A stretch of 64,000 nucleotides of DNA from Symsagittifera roscoffensis (GCF_963678635.1 NW_026971105.1:62001-126000), one strand, 5' to 3'; shown: positions 49,578 to 62,310, counted from the first letter of the stretch. The notes: generated by a model from the sequence alone, not told the origin. Numbers and translations are program-made.

Positions 49578-49883
49578 ATGCACAAGAAAGTCCCACCTAC
49601 CCCAAACAAAACTAAAATGAGACTACAGGAAACCCAAATTAACAATAATCCAAGAGAAATTAATTTAAAGATAAGAAAGAGACAAATGAACAATAATCCA
49701 AGACAAATTAATTTCAAGATAAGAAAGAGACACAACCATACAGAACTGACAAAACACCTGACTCAAAAGAAAGAACAAGATTACAAGCAAGATACAACTC
49801 TACCCATGGAGAAGCTCACAAGTTTATCCCAACTGACCCACTCCACTGGCCGGTCAAACAACATAGGCTGGATATGTGCATAG
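49578..49883 (+). CDS. candidate 101-residue basic protein with internal 16-residue repeat
   Basis: Begins at ATG and runs 101 codons to TAG. Very rich in K, R, N and Q. An internal direct repeat of 48 nt (starting 49,641 and 49,689) gives two 16-residue units of the pattern NNNPR-x-IN-x-KIRKR. The repeat is in frame, which helps keep the frame open without proving a gene. No family recognised. It could be a small nucleic-acid-binding protein or simply A-rich low-complexity DNA. Confidence 0.25.
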   Translation: MHKKVPPTPNKTKMRLQETQINNNPREINLKIRKRQMNNNPRQINFKIRKRHNHTELTKHLTQKKEQDYKQDTTLPMEKLTSLSQLTHSTGRSNNIGWICA

Positions 49884-50141
49884 ATTTCCGACTCTTAAGA
49901 TTTTTAAAAATTGGTTTCAGAGTGAGCAACTCTTTAAAGTAACTGAACTAAATAAAATGCTGGAATTAAAACTGGTTTACTAAAGTGTGGATATGTATAA
50001 TGCAAACTTTTCACAGAGCAGAAGAAACGAGCGGCAAAAAATGAAAACTCTTTGCATTAACAAAATTATTAACAAAATGGCATTAACAAAATGGAATGGC
50101 AATTTTTTTGATTTTGCTTGCCGCAGTCACAATTGTTACAG

Positions 50142-50303
50142 GGTAGAAAGTATGGTGCCGACATCGTAGCAAAGGATTTATTGAAAAAGAGCAATGGCCA
50201 ACCCGATGTCCAAACTCAAAGATTAGTATATTTGTCACTGGGTGCTTCACTCAGAGAAGTCAACCATTGTCTCGATACTCAATCAAAACGAACGAATAGT
50301 TGA
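50142..50303 (+). CDS. candidate terminal exon, function unknown
   Basis: After a TTGTTACAG acceptor the phase-0 frame reads GRKYGADIVAKDLLKKSNGQ and continues with balanced composition (LVYLSLGASLREVNH) to TGA, 53 residues. The composition is less biased than the surrounding AT-rich DNA, which favours real coding sequence. No upstream exon could be chosen; the 200 bp before it hold only weak candidates. Confidence 0.3.
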   Translation, partial: GRKYGADIVAKDLLKKSNGQPDVQTQRLVYLSLGASLREVNHCLDTQSKRTNS

Positions 50304-51320
50304 AAACGGAAGAAGTCTCGCTCTTACCAAATCTTACGAAAACTTACAAAATCGTCACTTCTTTAATACAAACCTTTAACTTCTTTACGATCCTTTTGTA
50401 TTCTTAACAATCTTTCAATATCATCATGTGTACTTCAATGATACAATCATTCTATCTCTCTCAAAGATTCTAGAAGATACTCCAACCACCTATAACAAGA
50501 AAAACTTTGATTAAAAGAAAGTTTCACAGGAAAAACCCCGGATTCTTGTAACCAGTTTAAACGAGTGTTAATCAATTTTAAGACATATTTTGATATTTAT
50601 CGCTTTTATTTATTTAGTACCATCCAATCTTGATCCAAGACTAAAAATTGCAATAAACTGTAAAGCTTTACATAAAAATATAATTTAGATTAATTTCAGT
50701 TACTCAGTTGCTTCATCTCCTCTAGCCTCTCAAGAACACTAGTATATTCTAGATCTATTGAGACTAGGAAATATGAGTGTATGACTAGGATTGGTATTAG
50801 ACTAAGCAGTTGCACGAGTCTATCCGGCCGAAAAAAAAGCGCGATGAATAGACGGTCTATGAGAAGGCCATCCCGGACCTACATTCTGAACGGTTCTGTA
50901 TAAAATATAGTTTTGATTTTTTTTAAATGTTTTTGAACCTTCTGAACTGTAATTATAAGCGGGTTTAAGATTATCGCGGGGGCATTCTTATGATTTTTGC
51001 CACTCGTTCGACTTCAAAATTTAAAAAAAAACTTTCGGGTCGGTAGCCGAAAATGGATATTTTTAAAATACTAAAGGAGGAGGGTTTTGGTTTGTGAGGC
51101 GTTTTAATCACTAAGCGGTGAAGGTGGGATTGTCCTTTCTGCTAATTCTGTCTCTGTATTCAAATATTGTTTTATTGTGTTGTACACCAGGTTTTTTTTC
51201 CTGATGTTAGTATTTCATGAAGAAGCATCGTCATAATGCAGACAATAGATAAGCTGCGCTACCATAACTTGTTCCTATAAAGCATATAATTGTATCCATA
51301 ATCATAGATTGTTATAACCA
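50304..51320. other. no gene; hAT-like trace possible
   Basis: Anonymous DNA. Around 51,000-51,090 phrases such as GGTCGGTAGCCGAAAATGGA recall the right part of the hAT-like MITEs, but no ends are visible. Confidence 0.3.
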
Positions 51321-51459
51321 ACTTTTGTATACTGTGTAAAAAGAAACAAATACGAATTTATTTATACGGTCTTAATTTATACGGATAAATACTGAGCACG
51401 AATATAGCATTTCAGACAAAAAAAGAAGAGGTTATCGCTTTTATCAACTGCTGCTAACT

Positions 51460-52838
51460 CGCACTGGAGTTTCATTGGGAGTAATCGATTACAATAGATT
51501 ATAACGCCAAAAAATTTAACCCATAATATACATTTTCATGACCAATCCAAGCATGAAATTGGAACTTTAGGTGATTATAATCGATTATTTTCAACCTTTT
51601 AAAATACATTACAGTCGATTGCTTTAACAATTCAATCAATTTTTATAGATCACAAAAATCCATGAAAGTTGATTATTTTCTGCAGAAAATACTTAATTTA
51701 GGAAACGAACAAACATGTTCAAATAAAAAGATTGACCCAATCCCCAACCCACACACTCCCCAGCTCCCAGTATATCAGTATTTTGAAATTGTACGGATAA
51801 ATACTGAGAACAAAAAAGTGAAGTTTAGATCAAAAATATTAGAAGAAATTTTTGGTTACATCAACTGCTGCTAACCCATTGGAATTTATCGATTATAATG
51901 GATCATAACGCCAAAAAACTTAACTTAACCCTTTAATTTATCGCTCCCTGTTTTATTTAGAACAAATTCTCAAGTTAGTTCAGAATACGTTCATACACAT
52001 ACATTCTTGTAACCAACTTTTCTATACTGTGTAAAATCAAACAAAAAGAAATTTTCGTATTTTTGATTTGCACGGATAAATACTGAAGACAGCAAAATGA
52101 ATTTCAGAACAAAAAGATTGGAAAAGAAATCGGTTATATCAACTGCTGCTAACGCGCACTGGAGTTTCATTGGAAACTAGCGATCAATATTGGATTATAA
52201 TCCCAAAAACTTAACCCATATAGTCAATTTTAATGACCCATCCAACCATGAAAATGGATTTTTAGGGAATTATAGTCGATTATATTCATAATTCAAAATC
52301 CAATGAACTCGATTGTTTAATAATTTAAATAATTTTTTTATGCCTCAAAAATCCATGAAAATTGATTTTTTTCTGCAGAAAATTGTTTAACTTAGAACAC
52401 GAACAAACCTGTTCATAAAAAAGATTGACCCACTCCCTACCCCGCACACTCCCTACCACACACACTCCCCTACCCCACCCCACTCTTAATTATCCCTCAC
52501 TGTTGTACGACTGTGAAAAAGTAACGGTTAAAAATGTTAAACTGCCACATTGAAAAAGTAGAGAAATTAAAATCTATAAAATCTTATTTAAAAAAAAATT
52601 TTGAAACGTAATTTGTGGCAACTGCACTAAACAGGAAATGATATAACTTGCCAATTTTTCAGAATGCTCAAAAAAAACCCTCGAAAAATCAATTATAATT
52701 GTAATAATTAATATGACAAAAAAAATTTAGGATTAAAATCCATTTTTAATGGGTTCTAATCGATTAATTATCTAATTTTATGAATACTGACTATAAAATG
52801 TCAACTTAATCGATTATTATCCGTGAAACTCCAGTGCG
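51460..52838. mobile_element. terminal-inverted-repeat element, tandem copy 1
   Basis: The left end is CGCACTGGAGTTTCA and the right end (52,824-52,838) is its exact reverse complement. Just inside the ends are TAATCGATTA words. Another direct copy of the terminal word lies inside near 52,152. Length 1,379 bp. No transposase is visible. The flanking 140 bp is also duplicated, so the tandem period is 1,518 bp. Confidence 0.75.
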
Positions 52839-52977
52839 TCTTGTATACTGTGTGAAAAGAAACAAATAAGAAAATTTCTTAATCTTAATTTATACTGATA
52901 AATACTGACCACGATTAATTGCATTTCAGACAAAAAAGATTAGAAGAGATTATCGATTTTATCAACTGCTGCTAACT

Positions 52978-54357
52978 CGCACTGGAGTTTCATTGGAAGT
53001 AATCGATTACAATCGATTATAGCGCCAAAAAAATTAACCCATGTTATCCCTTTTTATGACCCATCCAAGCATGAAATTGGAATTTTAGGGGATTAAAATC
53101 GATTTTTTTCAAGCTTTTAAAATACATTTCAGTCGATTGCTTTAACAATTCAATCAATTTTTATACACCACAAAAATCAATGAAAGTTGATTATTTTCTG
53201 CAGAAAGTACTTAATTTAGGAAACGAACAAACATGTTCTAACAAAAAGATTGACCCAACCCCCACCCCACACACTCCTCAGCTCCCAGTATACCAATATT
53301 TTGAAATTGTACGGATAAAAACTGAGAACAAAAAAGTGAAGTTTAGATCAAAAATATTAGAAGAGGTTATTGGTTTTATCAACTGCTGCTAACCCATTGG
53401 AAATTATCGATTATAATAGATCATAACGCCAAAAAATTTAACTTAACCCTTCAATTTATCGCTTCCTGTTTAATTTAGTACACATTCTCAGAAACTAGTT
53501 CAGAATGCGTTCATACACATACATTCTTGTAACCAACTTTTCTATACTGTGTAAAATCAAACAAAAAGAGATTTTTGTATTTTTGATTTGCACGGCTAAA
53601 TACTGAACACAACAATTTGAATTTCAGAACAAAAAGATTGGAAAAGATATCGGTTATATCAACTGCTGCTAACGCGCACTGGAGTTTTATTGGAAACTAG
53701 CGATAATAATGTATAATAAATCCAAAAACTTAACCCATATAGTCAATTTTCATGACCCATCCAACTATGAAAATGGATTTTTAGGAGATTATAGTCGATT
53801 ATTTTCATAATTCAAATCCAATGAACTCGATTGTTTAATAATTTAAATAATTTTTTTTATGCTTCATAAATCCATGAAAATTGATTTTTTTCTGCAGAAA
53901 ATTGTTTAACTTACAACACGAACAAACCTGTTCATAAAAAAGATTGACCCACTCCCTACCCCGCACACTCACTACCCCACACACTCCCCTACTCCACCAC
54001 ACTCTTAATTATCCCTCACTGTTTTACGACTGTGAAAAAGTAACGGTTAAAAAAATGTTAAACTGCCACTTTGAAAAAGTAGAGAAATTAAAATGTATAA
54101 AATCTTATTTAAAAAAAATTTTGAAACGTAATTTGTGGCAACTGCACTAAACATGTAATGAGATAACTTGCCAAATTTTCAAAATGCTCAAAAAAACTCT
54201 CAAAAAATCAATTATAATTCTAATGATTAATATGACAAAAAAAAATTAGGATTAAAATCCATTTTTAATGGGTTCTAATCGATTAATTAGGTAATTTTAT
54301 GGATACTGGCTATAAAACGTCAACTTAATTGATTATTATCTGTGAAACTCCAGTGCG
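52978..54357. mobile_element. terminal-inverted-repeat element, tandem copy 2
   Basis: Same 15-bp inverted ends (52,978 and 54,343-54,357) and interior as copy 1, offset by 1,518 bp at the left end and 1,519 at the right. Divergence is roughly a few percent to ten percent by eye, older than the 1,458-bp duplication. Confidence 0.75.
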
Positions 54358-54658
54358 GGAAGTTTTTTTTTTAAATGTCCTGAGAAGTTAGTCTATTTTC
54401 TATGTAGTATCTTGTTTCCACTTGGATCCCAATCAAATGTTGCAAAGGTCCAAGAGGATGTCATCTTGATCATTTAAACAAACGTACCACACAGATTCGG
54501 TATACGATACAACGATTTTCTTATGACTGCTCAGGTAATTGCAGTTAATAAGTGCAGTTAATTGAACAAAATATCTGATAGAAATACTTTTCAAAACCGG
54601 GTGCTATTATTAAATGCTCATTAGTTTCTATTGTCGAATGTTCACATATTTTTTATAG
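54358..54658. other. no gene seen
   Basis: About 300 bp between the second inverted-repeat element and the first exon candidate of the next locus; nothing recognised. Confidence 0.3.
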
Positions 54659-55139
54659 TGTTTGGTTCCTATTAAAAATTGACGAGAAGTGGCTATTTCA
54701 AAAGCTTTCAACATTGCCAATTGCGACAACCCACAGAAAAGATGAAGAACAATTTAGATCAGTACCAAATGAAGCGAATCGGAGCAAATAAATTCTCTAG
54801 GAGCAATCAACTTTAAAGCAAATTGCGATAAATTTTTGGGAAAAAAATGAGAGATTGAAATCGTAAGTTTCTAAAAGCAAAGGTGAACAATAAATAATAA
54901 TAATTTCTGATATTCACGACCTCGGTCAAGGTTTTGACCAGAAAGTTAGTATATTTTCAAGATTTTCTTGTTCTATCGTTTTATTAATATCCTGTAATAT
55001 CCTGACCAGTTCTTGAATTTCATTTTTTGCAAAAGGGATTGCGGTTGTACAAGTTGCCTGGAGTTTTTGTCGAATTTTTGCAAGTTTTAGAAAAAGATGT
55101 GCAAGCTAAATTGGTTATCCAAGACAAAAAATTGGCGAG
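54659..55139 (+). CDS. candidate multi-exon gene fragment, function unknown
   Basis: Exon-like pieces on the plus strand. Piece 1 (54,659-54,761) follows TTTTTTATAG and reads VWFLLKIDEKWLFQKLSTLP and onward. A 39-nt GT...CTAG interval (54,762-54,800) leads in phase to piece 2 (54,801-54,862), EQSTLKQIAINFWEKNERLK, which ends at GTAAGT. Piece 3 (55,010-55,139) follows CTGACCAG, includes GLRLYKLPGVFVEFLQVLEK and ends at GTAAAA. Pieces 1 and 2 join cleanly. Pieces 2 and 3 do not join in phase, so an exon is missing or the model is wrong. Mixed hydrophobic/charged composition fits a helical protein; no family recognised. Confidence 0.28.
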
Positions 55140-55842
55140 GTAAAACTCATGATTGAAATTCTGGATGATGGAGCTACAAATGATCGAAAACCAAAATGGC
55201 AGGGATACAATAGGAATTAGTTGATTCGTGAAATTTATCACAATACACTGATATTGCTCGGTGAGGAATTGAACAAACTCTAGCTCTCGTGTCTCTGCTT
55301 TTTTCTTTATTTTTTTTCTGAAATCAAGTCTGTTTCAGAAAAACCTGTGCTTTTTATTTCTTCGCGCAGAGTTGTTGTATTTTATGCCTTGTAGGTTGAT
55401 GCAAATAGATGAACCCGAAAGCTGCCTGTACCCAGGGAATTTTCTGTGCAAGATCTGAATTATTTTTTTCTTCGTAAGTTGATTCTCAGATCCATTAAGT
55501 GGCAAACCCTTGCATTTTGTGAAGTGTAAGCGGACTCCGCAACATGCAATAGGCAGATTTGCCACTGAATCCTTAACATTGCTATTTTTTTTTGATATTC
55601 TCTGCTGTTTTGGATTCCACGGACAAATAGCTAAAACAGTGTGTTGCTCAAAACTGCTCCAAAAGCAGGTAACTTTGCGGAATCCGCAACCATTCAAGAA
55701 AAAAGCTGTAGTGAAATGCGGAAATCATTTGCCACAAACTTCGAATAAGTTTTGTGTCTAGACTATTGAGATGTTTTTGCTTAGATTTTTTGTTTTGAAA
55801 GACATAAAACTTGAGCACGTTTTTTAGATCAATTTTCTGCAG
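55140..55842. other. no certain exon
   Basis: Overlapping open stretches exist on both strands (for example minus 55,335-55,697 and 55,648-55,929) but none has a start, a family match or good splice borders. A donor-like CAGGTAACT at 55,666-55,674 could end a short plus-strand exon. Confidence 0.25.
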
Positions 55843-55970
55843 ATCAGTTATTTGTAAAACTAAAGCTGAGAAATCAAACTGTTGAAAAAAATGCAGCTGA
55901 GACTGATAAAAAGACGAATTCAGCGTCAATAAAATACGAAAATATGATTTTGAACCGTTTTACAACCAAA
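55843..55970 (+). CDS. candidate internal exon
   Basis: Bounded by TTTTCTGCAG upstream and AAAGTAAGG downstream, both good splice consensus. Open for 42 codons and charged, helix-like (KLKLRNQTVEKNAAETDKK). It may belong with the pieces at 54,659-55,139 as one plus-strand gene. No family recognised. Confidence 0.3.
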
Positions 55971-56041
55971 GTAAGGCTTTTTTATTTCTTGATTTCTGTA
56001 ACATCTCAGAGAGAGTGATCACCTGTGTTTGTCACCTTTTT

Positions 56042-57452
56042 TGACATAGTATTCTCACTAAGCTCGACTCCAACAATTATTCTGCATCAGTTCTATGTTA
56101 GGACGCTTAGAAGCCTATTTTATTAAACGAAATAATGCAATATAAAACTATTTTGAGCAGGGAAGGACAACTTTTGCTCTGCCCCAAGCGTTGTTTGGAA
56201 AAAGACAACTTTTGTCTTTTCCTTGCTTCTCGACAAACTAATTTTTATTTTTATTCGTGGTTTTCTCTCAGAGCATTAGAAACGTGATATTAATTGATTG
56301 AGGGCCAGTTTCAAAAAAAGTTTGTTTGAGTTTGGCAACAAATACGAAAAACATTGATGAAAATAATGCTGAGAAATTGATAGTCGAACAATTTTCATAC
56401 TATGGATGTTTCACGGACCGCACTATGGACCGCAACATTGGATTTATGAAAATTTCAGTGCGAGAAAAAAAAAGTGTTTCAGTTTTGAATTTCAAGCGCA
56501 ATTGCCGTCTAACGCTTTTTTCTTCCTTGAAAGTTTTTTCTACTTTACGAGTAGGCTACTTGACCGTTATAGCCTGTATATAAACTGTTAAATTATCTAG
56601 TTAATTGTTTCCCCACATTAAATCAAACACAGTATGTAAGCAGATTCGAATATCGAAATAGCTTGTGATTGTTAGTTTGTTTGTTTTTTCTACGAAACAA
56701 TTTTTTCCCACGCACAACCTATGGATTCGTTTTCACTTTAAAAAATTTGAAAATAAACGGCGTGAATTTTTATGAAGTCAATAACAAATTGACAAACTGG
56801 GGTATTATGTTTGATCTAATTCTGTAAAACTTTCAGTTCTACCACCTTCCATATCATCGGACGCCATCTTTCTCGATTTCAAACTCAACCTCAGCTTACT
56901 CTGCTGGTGAATAGATATCAAGACACCGTTGAAACTCAGAGGAGTTGAACCAACAGCCCGTGGGAAAAGCATCAAACCGTCTGGTTGCTCCTGGTCTGTC
57001 CGGTGGATGTGTCGTGGCTCTATTACAGTGGGAAGCAGAAGCGGAGCATTACTTTTTCTAAACTTTCATATTGAAATGCTTAGAGAGGTTTTGAGAGCGG
57101 ACTCCCAAGTCGAGTAGACTATGCCATCGATTTTCGAATTGAAAAGATGACAATCACAAGTAGTTTTGAACATTCATCGATGTTTTTCGTATTTATTACC
57201 AAACACAAAAAAACTTTTTTTGAAACTGGCCCTCAATCAATTAATATCACGTTTCTAATGCTCTGAGAGAAAACCCCGAATAAAAATAAAAATTAGTTTG
57301 TCGAGAAGCAGGGAAAAGACAAAAGTTGCCTTTTTTCCAAACAACGCTTGGGGCAGAGCAAAAGTTGTCCTTCCCTGCTCAAAATAGTTTTTTATCGCAT
57401 ATGCAGAATAATTGTTGGAGTCGAGCTTGGTGAGACTACTATGTCAAAAAAA
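56042..57452. mobile_element. foldback element with ~300-bp inverted arms
   Basis: The left arm (about 56,042-56,361) and right arm (about 57,171-57,452) are reverse complements; the left carries an extra 40 bp or so near 56,100-56,140. The arms include a block reading CAAAAGTTGTCCTTCCCTGC in one arm. The 800-bp centre has short open stretches (56,326-56,583; 56,406-56,591; 56,929-57,117) with no recognised domain. No target duplication could be fixed. A diverged relative lies at about 58,140-58,400. Confidence 0.7.
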
Positions 57453-58774
57453 GCCTGTTTTTGCCTATTTTGAGAGTCAAATTGATGCTAAATTTTTTTT
57501 CTGCTCACTGATTGAATAATTTTTCATCGGAGTTTTCTTTTTTGACCAATTTGTTAATATTGAAAGACTATTGCTCGAATCTAATAGCGGTATTTTAGTT
57601 TCACCCACCATGCATTGATTTCATTTTGTATTGATCTCACCCACCCTGCAATATGTTCATGAAGTTATTGTTCATGAGTAATTGTGCATGAAGCCAAGAC
57701 CCATCGCGTTTGGCGACCTCCTTGTTGTTCTCATAATCAAATGAAACAAAAATGATTTGTAACTGTTTGTGTGATACCACACCAATGGATGTATGCAAAT
57801 TTCAGTGCACGATGTTAAGGACAAATTAATTTTGACTTTTAAACTCTATGAAGCGCATGCGAAACCTACTTGTTCCCTGACGACACCCCGTTTTTTTTAC
57901 TCACTTAGCTGGTGTGTAACCCATTAAGTTCCCTAGTAAAGTATTTACCCAAAGTAAAAAAAAGAATAACCAAACAAATACGCACCTTGAATAAACAAAG
58001 TCTTGTTTGCTTGGTCCTACACTTACGTATCATCTTGCCCCATTCCAATAAAACATGAATCCACTCTCGCTTCAATTTAAAGGTGAAAGAAAGCATGACG
58101 ATTTTCTGCGGTCAATTCTAAATTGATAAACTGGTGTACGGTCTAAAAATTTTGAATTATTTCTGTAAAATTGTCAGTTTAAATCTTCCTCATCGAGCGC
58201 CCCCTGTTTGGATCTCAAACCAATTCTTAGCTTACTCTACTGACGAAAAGGTAGCAGAGCTTGGTTGCATCCCATAGGCATTAAACAAAAGCACATGGGA
58301 CATGCTTCAATCCATCTTGATGCTTCTGATCCCTTAGGGTAGAGCGAAAGTTGTCATTCCCTACCCAAACTTTTTTTGCAGTTTTTTTGTAAACAAACCA
58401 AGTTGAAGCTCTTATCATAGAATTTATTCAAAAAAACCTTGGAAATAAGCCTGCTTTTACTATTGTAATTAATCACAGCTGAATTTCATTCTGAAAGCCT
58501 AGTTAGGCTTGTTTTGTGGGACAAATCGAAGCCAAAAGTTGCTTTTCCGCTCACTGATTGATTGATATCTCATCAAAATTGTCTTTTTTGTACCAAACTG
58601 TTATTATCGATAGCTTATTAACAAAGTTGTTTTTTGACGCCTTGTGTTTTGGTTATTTTTTTCTAGTTTTTATAAAAATAACTTTTAAGTGAAAAGAAGT
58701 CCTTTTCAAAAATCGTTAATTTTTTTTTCATGTTTCAACTTATTTCTCACCTGAACCATCAATTTTTTTCAAAT
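57453..58774. other. diverged repeat copies, no gene
   Basis: 57,590-57,860 resembles 60,130-60,390 and 61,648-61,790 (shared GTGATACC...TGTATGCA phrases). 58,140-58,400 resembles the centre and arm of the foldback element. Nothing coding seen. Confidence 0.5.
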
Positions 58775-60932
58775 GTTTCATTGTCGTTGATAGCCTCTTA
58801 TTTCAGCTTCACTTTTTTGTGATCGTTGTAGGTTATATCTTGCTGGTTCTAATGTTTTTTTTGTTTTACTTTTTTTAAATTTTGAGTCTACTCATAGTTT
58901 TTAATAACTATTTTTCGGCGTCGTTGTGTTATTTTTAATGTTTGTTGATCTCGATAGCTTTTTAACGCAGCTTTTTTTGATACCTTGGGTAGTATTGGTT
59001 ATTTCTTTCTAGTCCTTTTGAAAATAAGATTTTAGTGAAAATTTGGTCTTTTCAAAAATCGTCAATTTTTTTCATGTTTCAACTTATTTCTCATCTGAAC
59101 CATCAATTTTTTTCAAATGTTTCATTGTCGTTGATAGCCTCTTATTTCAGCTTCACTTTTTTTGTGATCGTTGTAGGTTATATCTTGCTGGTTCTAATGA
59201 AATTTTTTTGTTTTACTTTTTTCTAAATTTTGAGTCTGCTCATAGTTTTTAATAACTATTTTTCGGCGTCGTTGTGTTATTTTTAATGTTTGTTGATCTC
59301 GATAGCTTTTTAACGCAGCTTTTTTTGATACCTTGGGTATTGGTTATTTGTTTCTAGTCCTTTTGAAAATAAAATTTTAGTGAAAATTTGGTCTTTTCAA
59401 AAATCGTCAATTTTTTTCATGTTTTCACTTATTTCTCATTTGAATCATCGAGTTTTTTCAAATGGTCGGTTGGTATCGATATCTTTTTGTTGTAATTTTT
59501 TATTTTATATGAGCATTGCAGGCTAATTCAAGTTGGTTCCAATGAAGTAATTTTCTTTTAAAGATGGGCTTTCAAAAAAATTGTGAGTTTGCTCATGATT
59601 TCACTCATTTCTCCTCGGTATTGTCTTATCTTTTCACATGGTTTAATGATATTATAGCTTTTTTGTAGAATTTTGATGGCATATTGATTCGAAGTTATTT
59701 CTTTAAACTTTAATGTGTTTTTTTTAGATAAGTGATGATTTTTGAAAAAATATCGTGAGTCCTCTCGAAGAATTTGTAAATTCAAGCAAATCTTCAATTG
59801 AAAATGACTATTAAGATGCACTTCAGTACTTTATATTAACCCTTCAACCCTTTCTAGTTACCGTCAGTACTTCCTACTTACCCTTTCTTACTTTTTTGAA
59901 GCCTTTCAATTCTTTCTTGGAACCCTTCAATCTTTTCAGCTACCTTTCATGAATCAAGCTGATTCGATTGAAGTCCCATTTTAACTGCCCGGTAAAGTTT
60001 TCAACCATTCAGATTCTATAAATATTATTGAGCCCATAATACAATTCAAAATTCCAGTCAAAAACAGTCTCAAAAGCAGCTTCCGCTAAATGAAAAGATA
60101 CCTTATACGGTGAGTTTTGTGGAGTAATTTGCTCTGATGATACCATGTAATGATATTTTACCCACACTGTGAAAGCGCAGAGGGCCAAGACCCATCTCGG
60201 GTTGACAAATTTCCAAGTTTTCTCAGAATCACTTGGTATATAAAGATCCTGTGATACCGAGCCTATGGTGTATGCAGCTTTTAGTGCATGAAATTAAGGG
60301 AGGCTTAAGACTTTGAAGTTTTAAGATTTACGTAAAAAAATCAGCGTAAAACCTAACTGTTTCTCAATTGGGATTCCAAGAAATTGCCATTTGCTGAACG
60401 AGTGAATTGCTTTCCCATTTTAGCTGGGTTGTTTCCCACTATAGCCCCCCCCCCCCCCCCACCCAGTAATTCTCGCCGAATCTCTAGTCGAATCTCGCTC
60501 AAATTAGCCGTCCCTTTATCCGGCCATTCAAGTTGGCATTCATCCCTGCAGCTATCTGTCGAACGATTCTCTCAGTCATACTTTCCTTACCCTTGCGGTA
60601 AGCAAGGATATTGCAGTCTTGCAACCAAAAATTAGACATTTTTTCTCGTAAACAGCTTTGTCCACAGGATTATTGGACTCCTAGTGGTACCGCGGTTCAT
60701 AGCAAATTCTAATTTTGTAGTGTATCTTAGAAATTTAGCATGTGATAAAGATTACCTCTGTGACGGTAGAAATCTTAAGTTTGAATCGGACCATGACCAC
60801 TTTTTTTGAACAGTGGATACGCCTGAGGCGAAAAACTAGGCCTGAGGCGAAAAAATTGAGTCTTGTTTTTTTCGCAAATAGTATATTTTGGCTAATTTAG
60901 ATTTTTCTGCTTAATTCTTCACAAAAGACTTG
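58775..60932. repeat. tandem duplication, unit 1
   Basis: Direct repeat of most of this stretch at 60,933-62,310. Inside unit 1 a segment of about 345 bp is itself present twice (starting near 58,700 and 59,045). It includes a 16-C tract (60,445-60,460) and a block at 60,360-60,900 with no gene. Confidence 0.85.
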
Positions 60933-62310
60933 TTTTTGAATGTTTCATTGTCGTCGATAGCCTCTGATATCAGCTTCACTTTTTTGTGATCGTTGTAGGT
61001 TATATCTTGCTGGTTCTAATGATTTTTTTTTTGTTTTACTTTTTTTAAATTTTGAGTCTGCTCATAGTTTCTAATAACTATTTTTCGGCGTCGTTGTGTT
61101 TTTTTTAATGTTTGTTGATCTCGATAGCTTTTTAACGTAGCTTTTTTTGATACCTTGGGTATTGGTTATTTCTTTCTAGTCCTTTTGAAAATAAAATTTT
61201 AGTGAAAATTTGGTCTTTTCAAAAATCGTCAAATTTTTTCATGTTTTCACTTATTTCTCATTTGAATCATCGAGTTTTTTCAAATGGTCGGTTGGTATCG
61301 ATAATTTTTTGTTGTAGTTTTTGTTTTATATGAGCGTTGCAGGCTAATTCAAGCTGGTTCTAATGAATTAATTTTCTTTTAAAGATGGGCTTTTGAAAAA
61401 TTTGTGAGTTTGCTCATGATTTCACTCATTTCTCCTCGGTATTGTCTTATCTTTTCACATGGTTTAATGATATTATATCTTTTTTGTAGCATTTTGATGG
61501 CATATTGATTCGAAGTTATTTCTTTAAATTCTAATGTTTTTTTTTAGATAAGTGATGATTTTTAAAAAAATATCGTGAGTCCTCTCGAAGAATTTGTAAA
61601 TTCAAGCAAATCTTCAATTTAAAATGACTATTAAGATGCACTTCAGTACTTTGATACCGAGCCTTTGATGTATGCAGCTTTTAGTGCATGAAGTTAAGGG
61701 AGGCTTAAGACTTTGAAATTTTAAGATTTACGTTAAAAAATCAGCGTAAAACCTAACTGTTTCTCAATTGGGATTCCGCGAAGTTGCCATTTGCTGAACG
61801 AGTGAATTGCTTTCCCATTTTAGCTGGGTTGTTTCTTACTATAGCGCCCCCCCCCCCAGTAATTCTCGCCGAATCTCTAGCCGAATCTAGCTCAAATTAG
61901 CCGTCCCTTTATCCGGCCATTCAAGTTGGCATTCATCCCTGCAGCTATCTGTCGAATGATTCTCTCAGTCATACTTTCATTACCCTTGCGATAAGCAAGG
62001 GTATAGCAGTCTTGCAGTCAAGAACTAGACGTTTTTTCTCGTAAACAGCTTTGTCCACAGGATTATTGGACTCCTGGTGGTACCGCGGTTCATAGCAAAT
62101 TCTAATTTTGTAGTGTATCTTAGAAATTTAGCATGTGATAAAGATTACCTCTGTGACGGTAGAAATCTTGATTTCGAATCGGACCATGACCACTTTTTTT
62201 GAACAGTAGATACGCCTGAGGCAAAAACTAGGCCTGAGGCGAAAAAATTGAGTAGTATATTTTGGCTAATTTAGATATTTCTGCTTAATTCTTCAGAAAG
62301 GACTTGTTTT
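60933..62310. repeat. tandem duplication, unit 2, shorter
   Basis: Matches unit 1 but lacks one of the two 345-bp internal copies and the stretch corresponding to about 59,830-60,250. It includes an 11-C tract (61,847-61,857). Its end, near 62,310, corresponds to 60,932. Confidence 0.85.

Noticed and set aside
55335-55929. Two overlapping minus-strand open frames of 120 and 93 codons
   Set aside because: They overlap each other and better-bordered plus-strand exon candidates, and show no domain; left unassigned.
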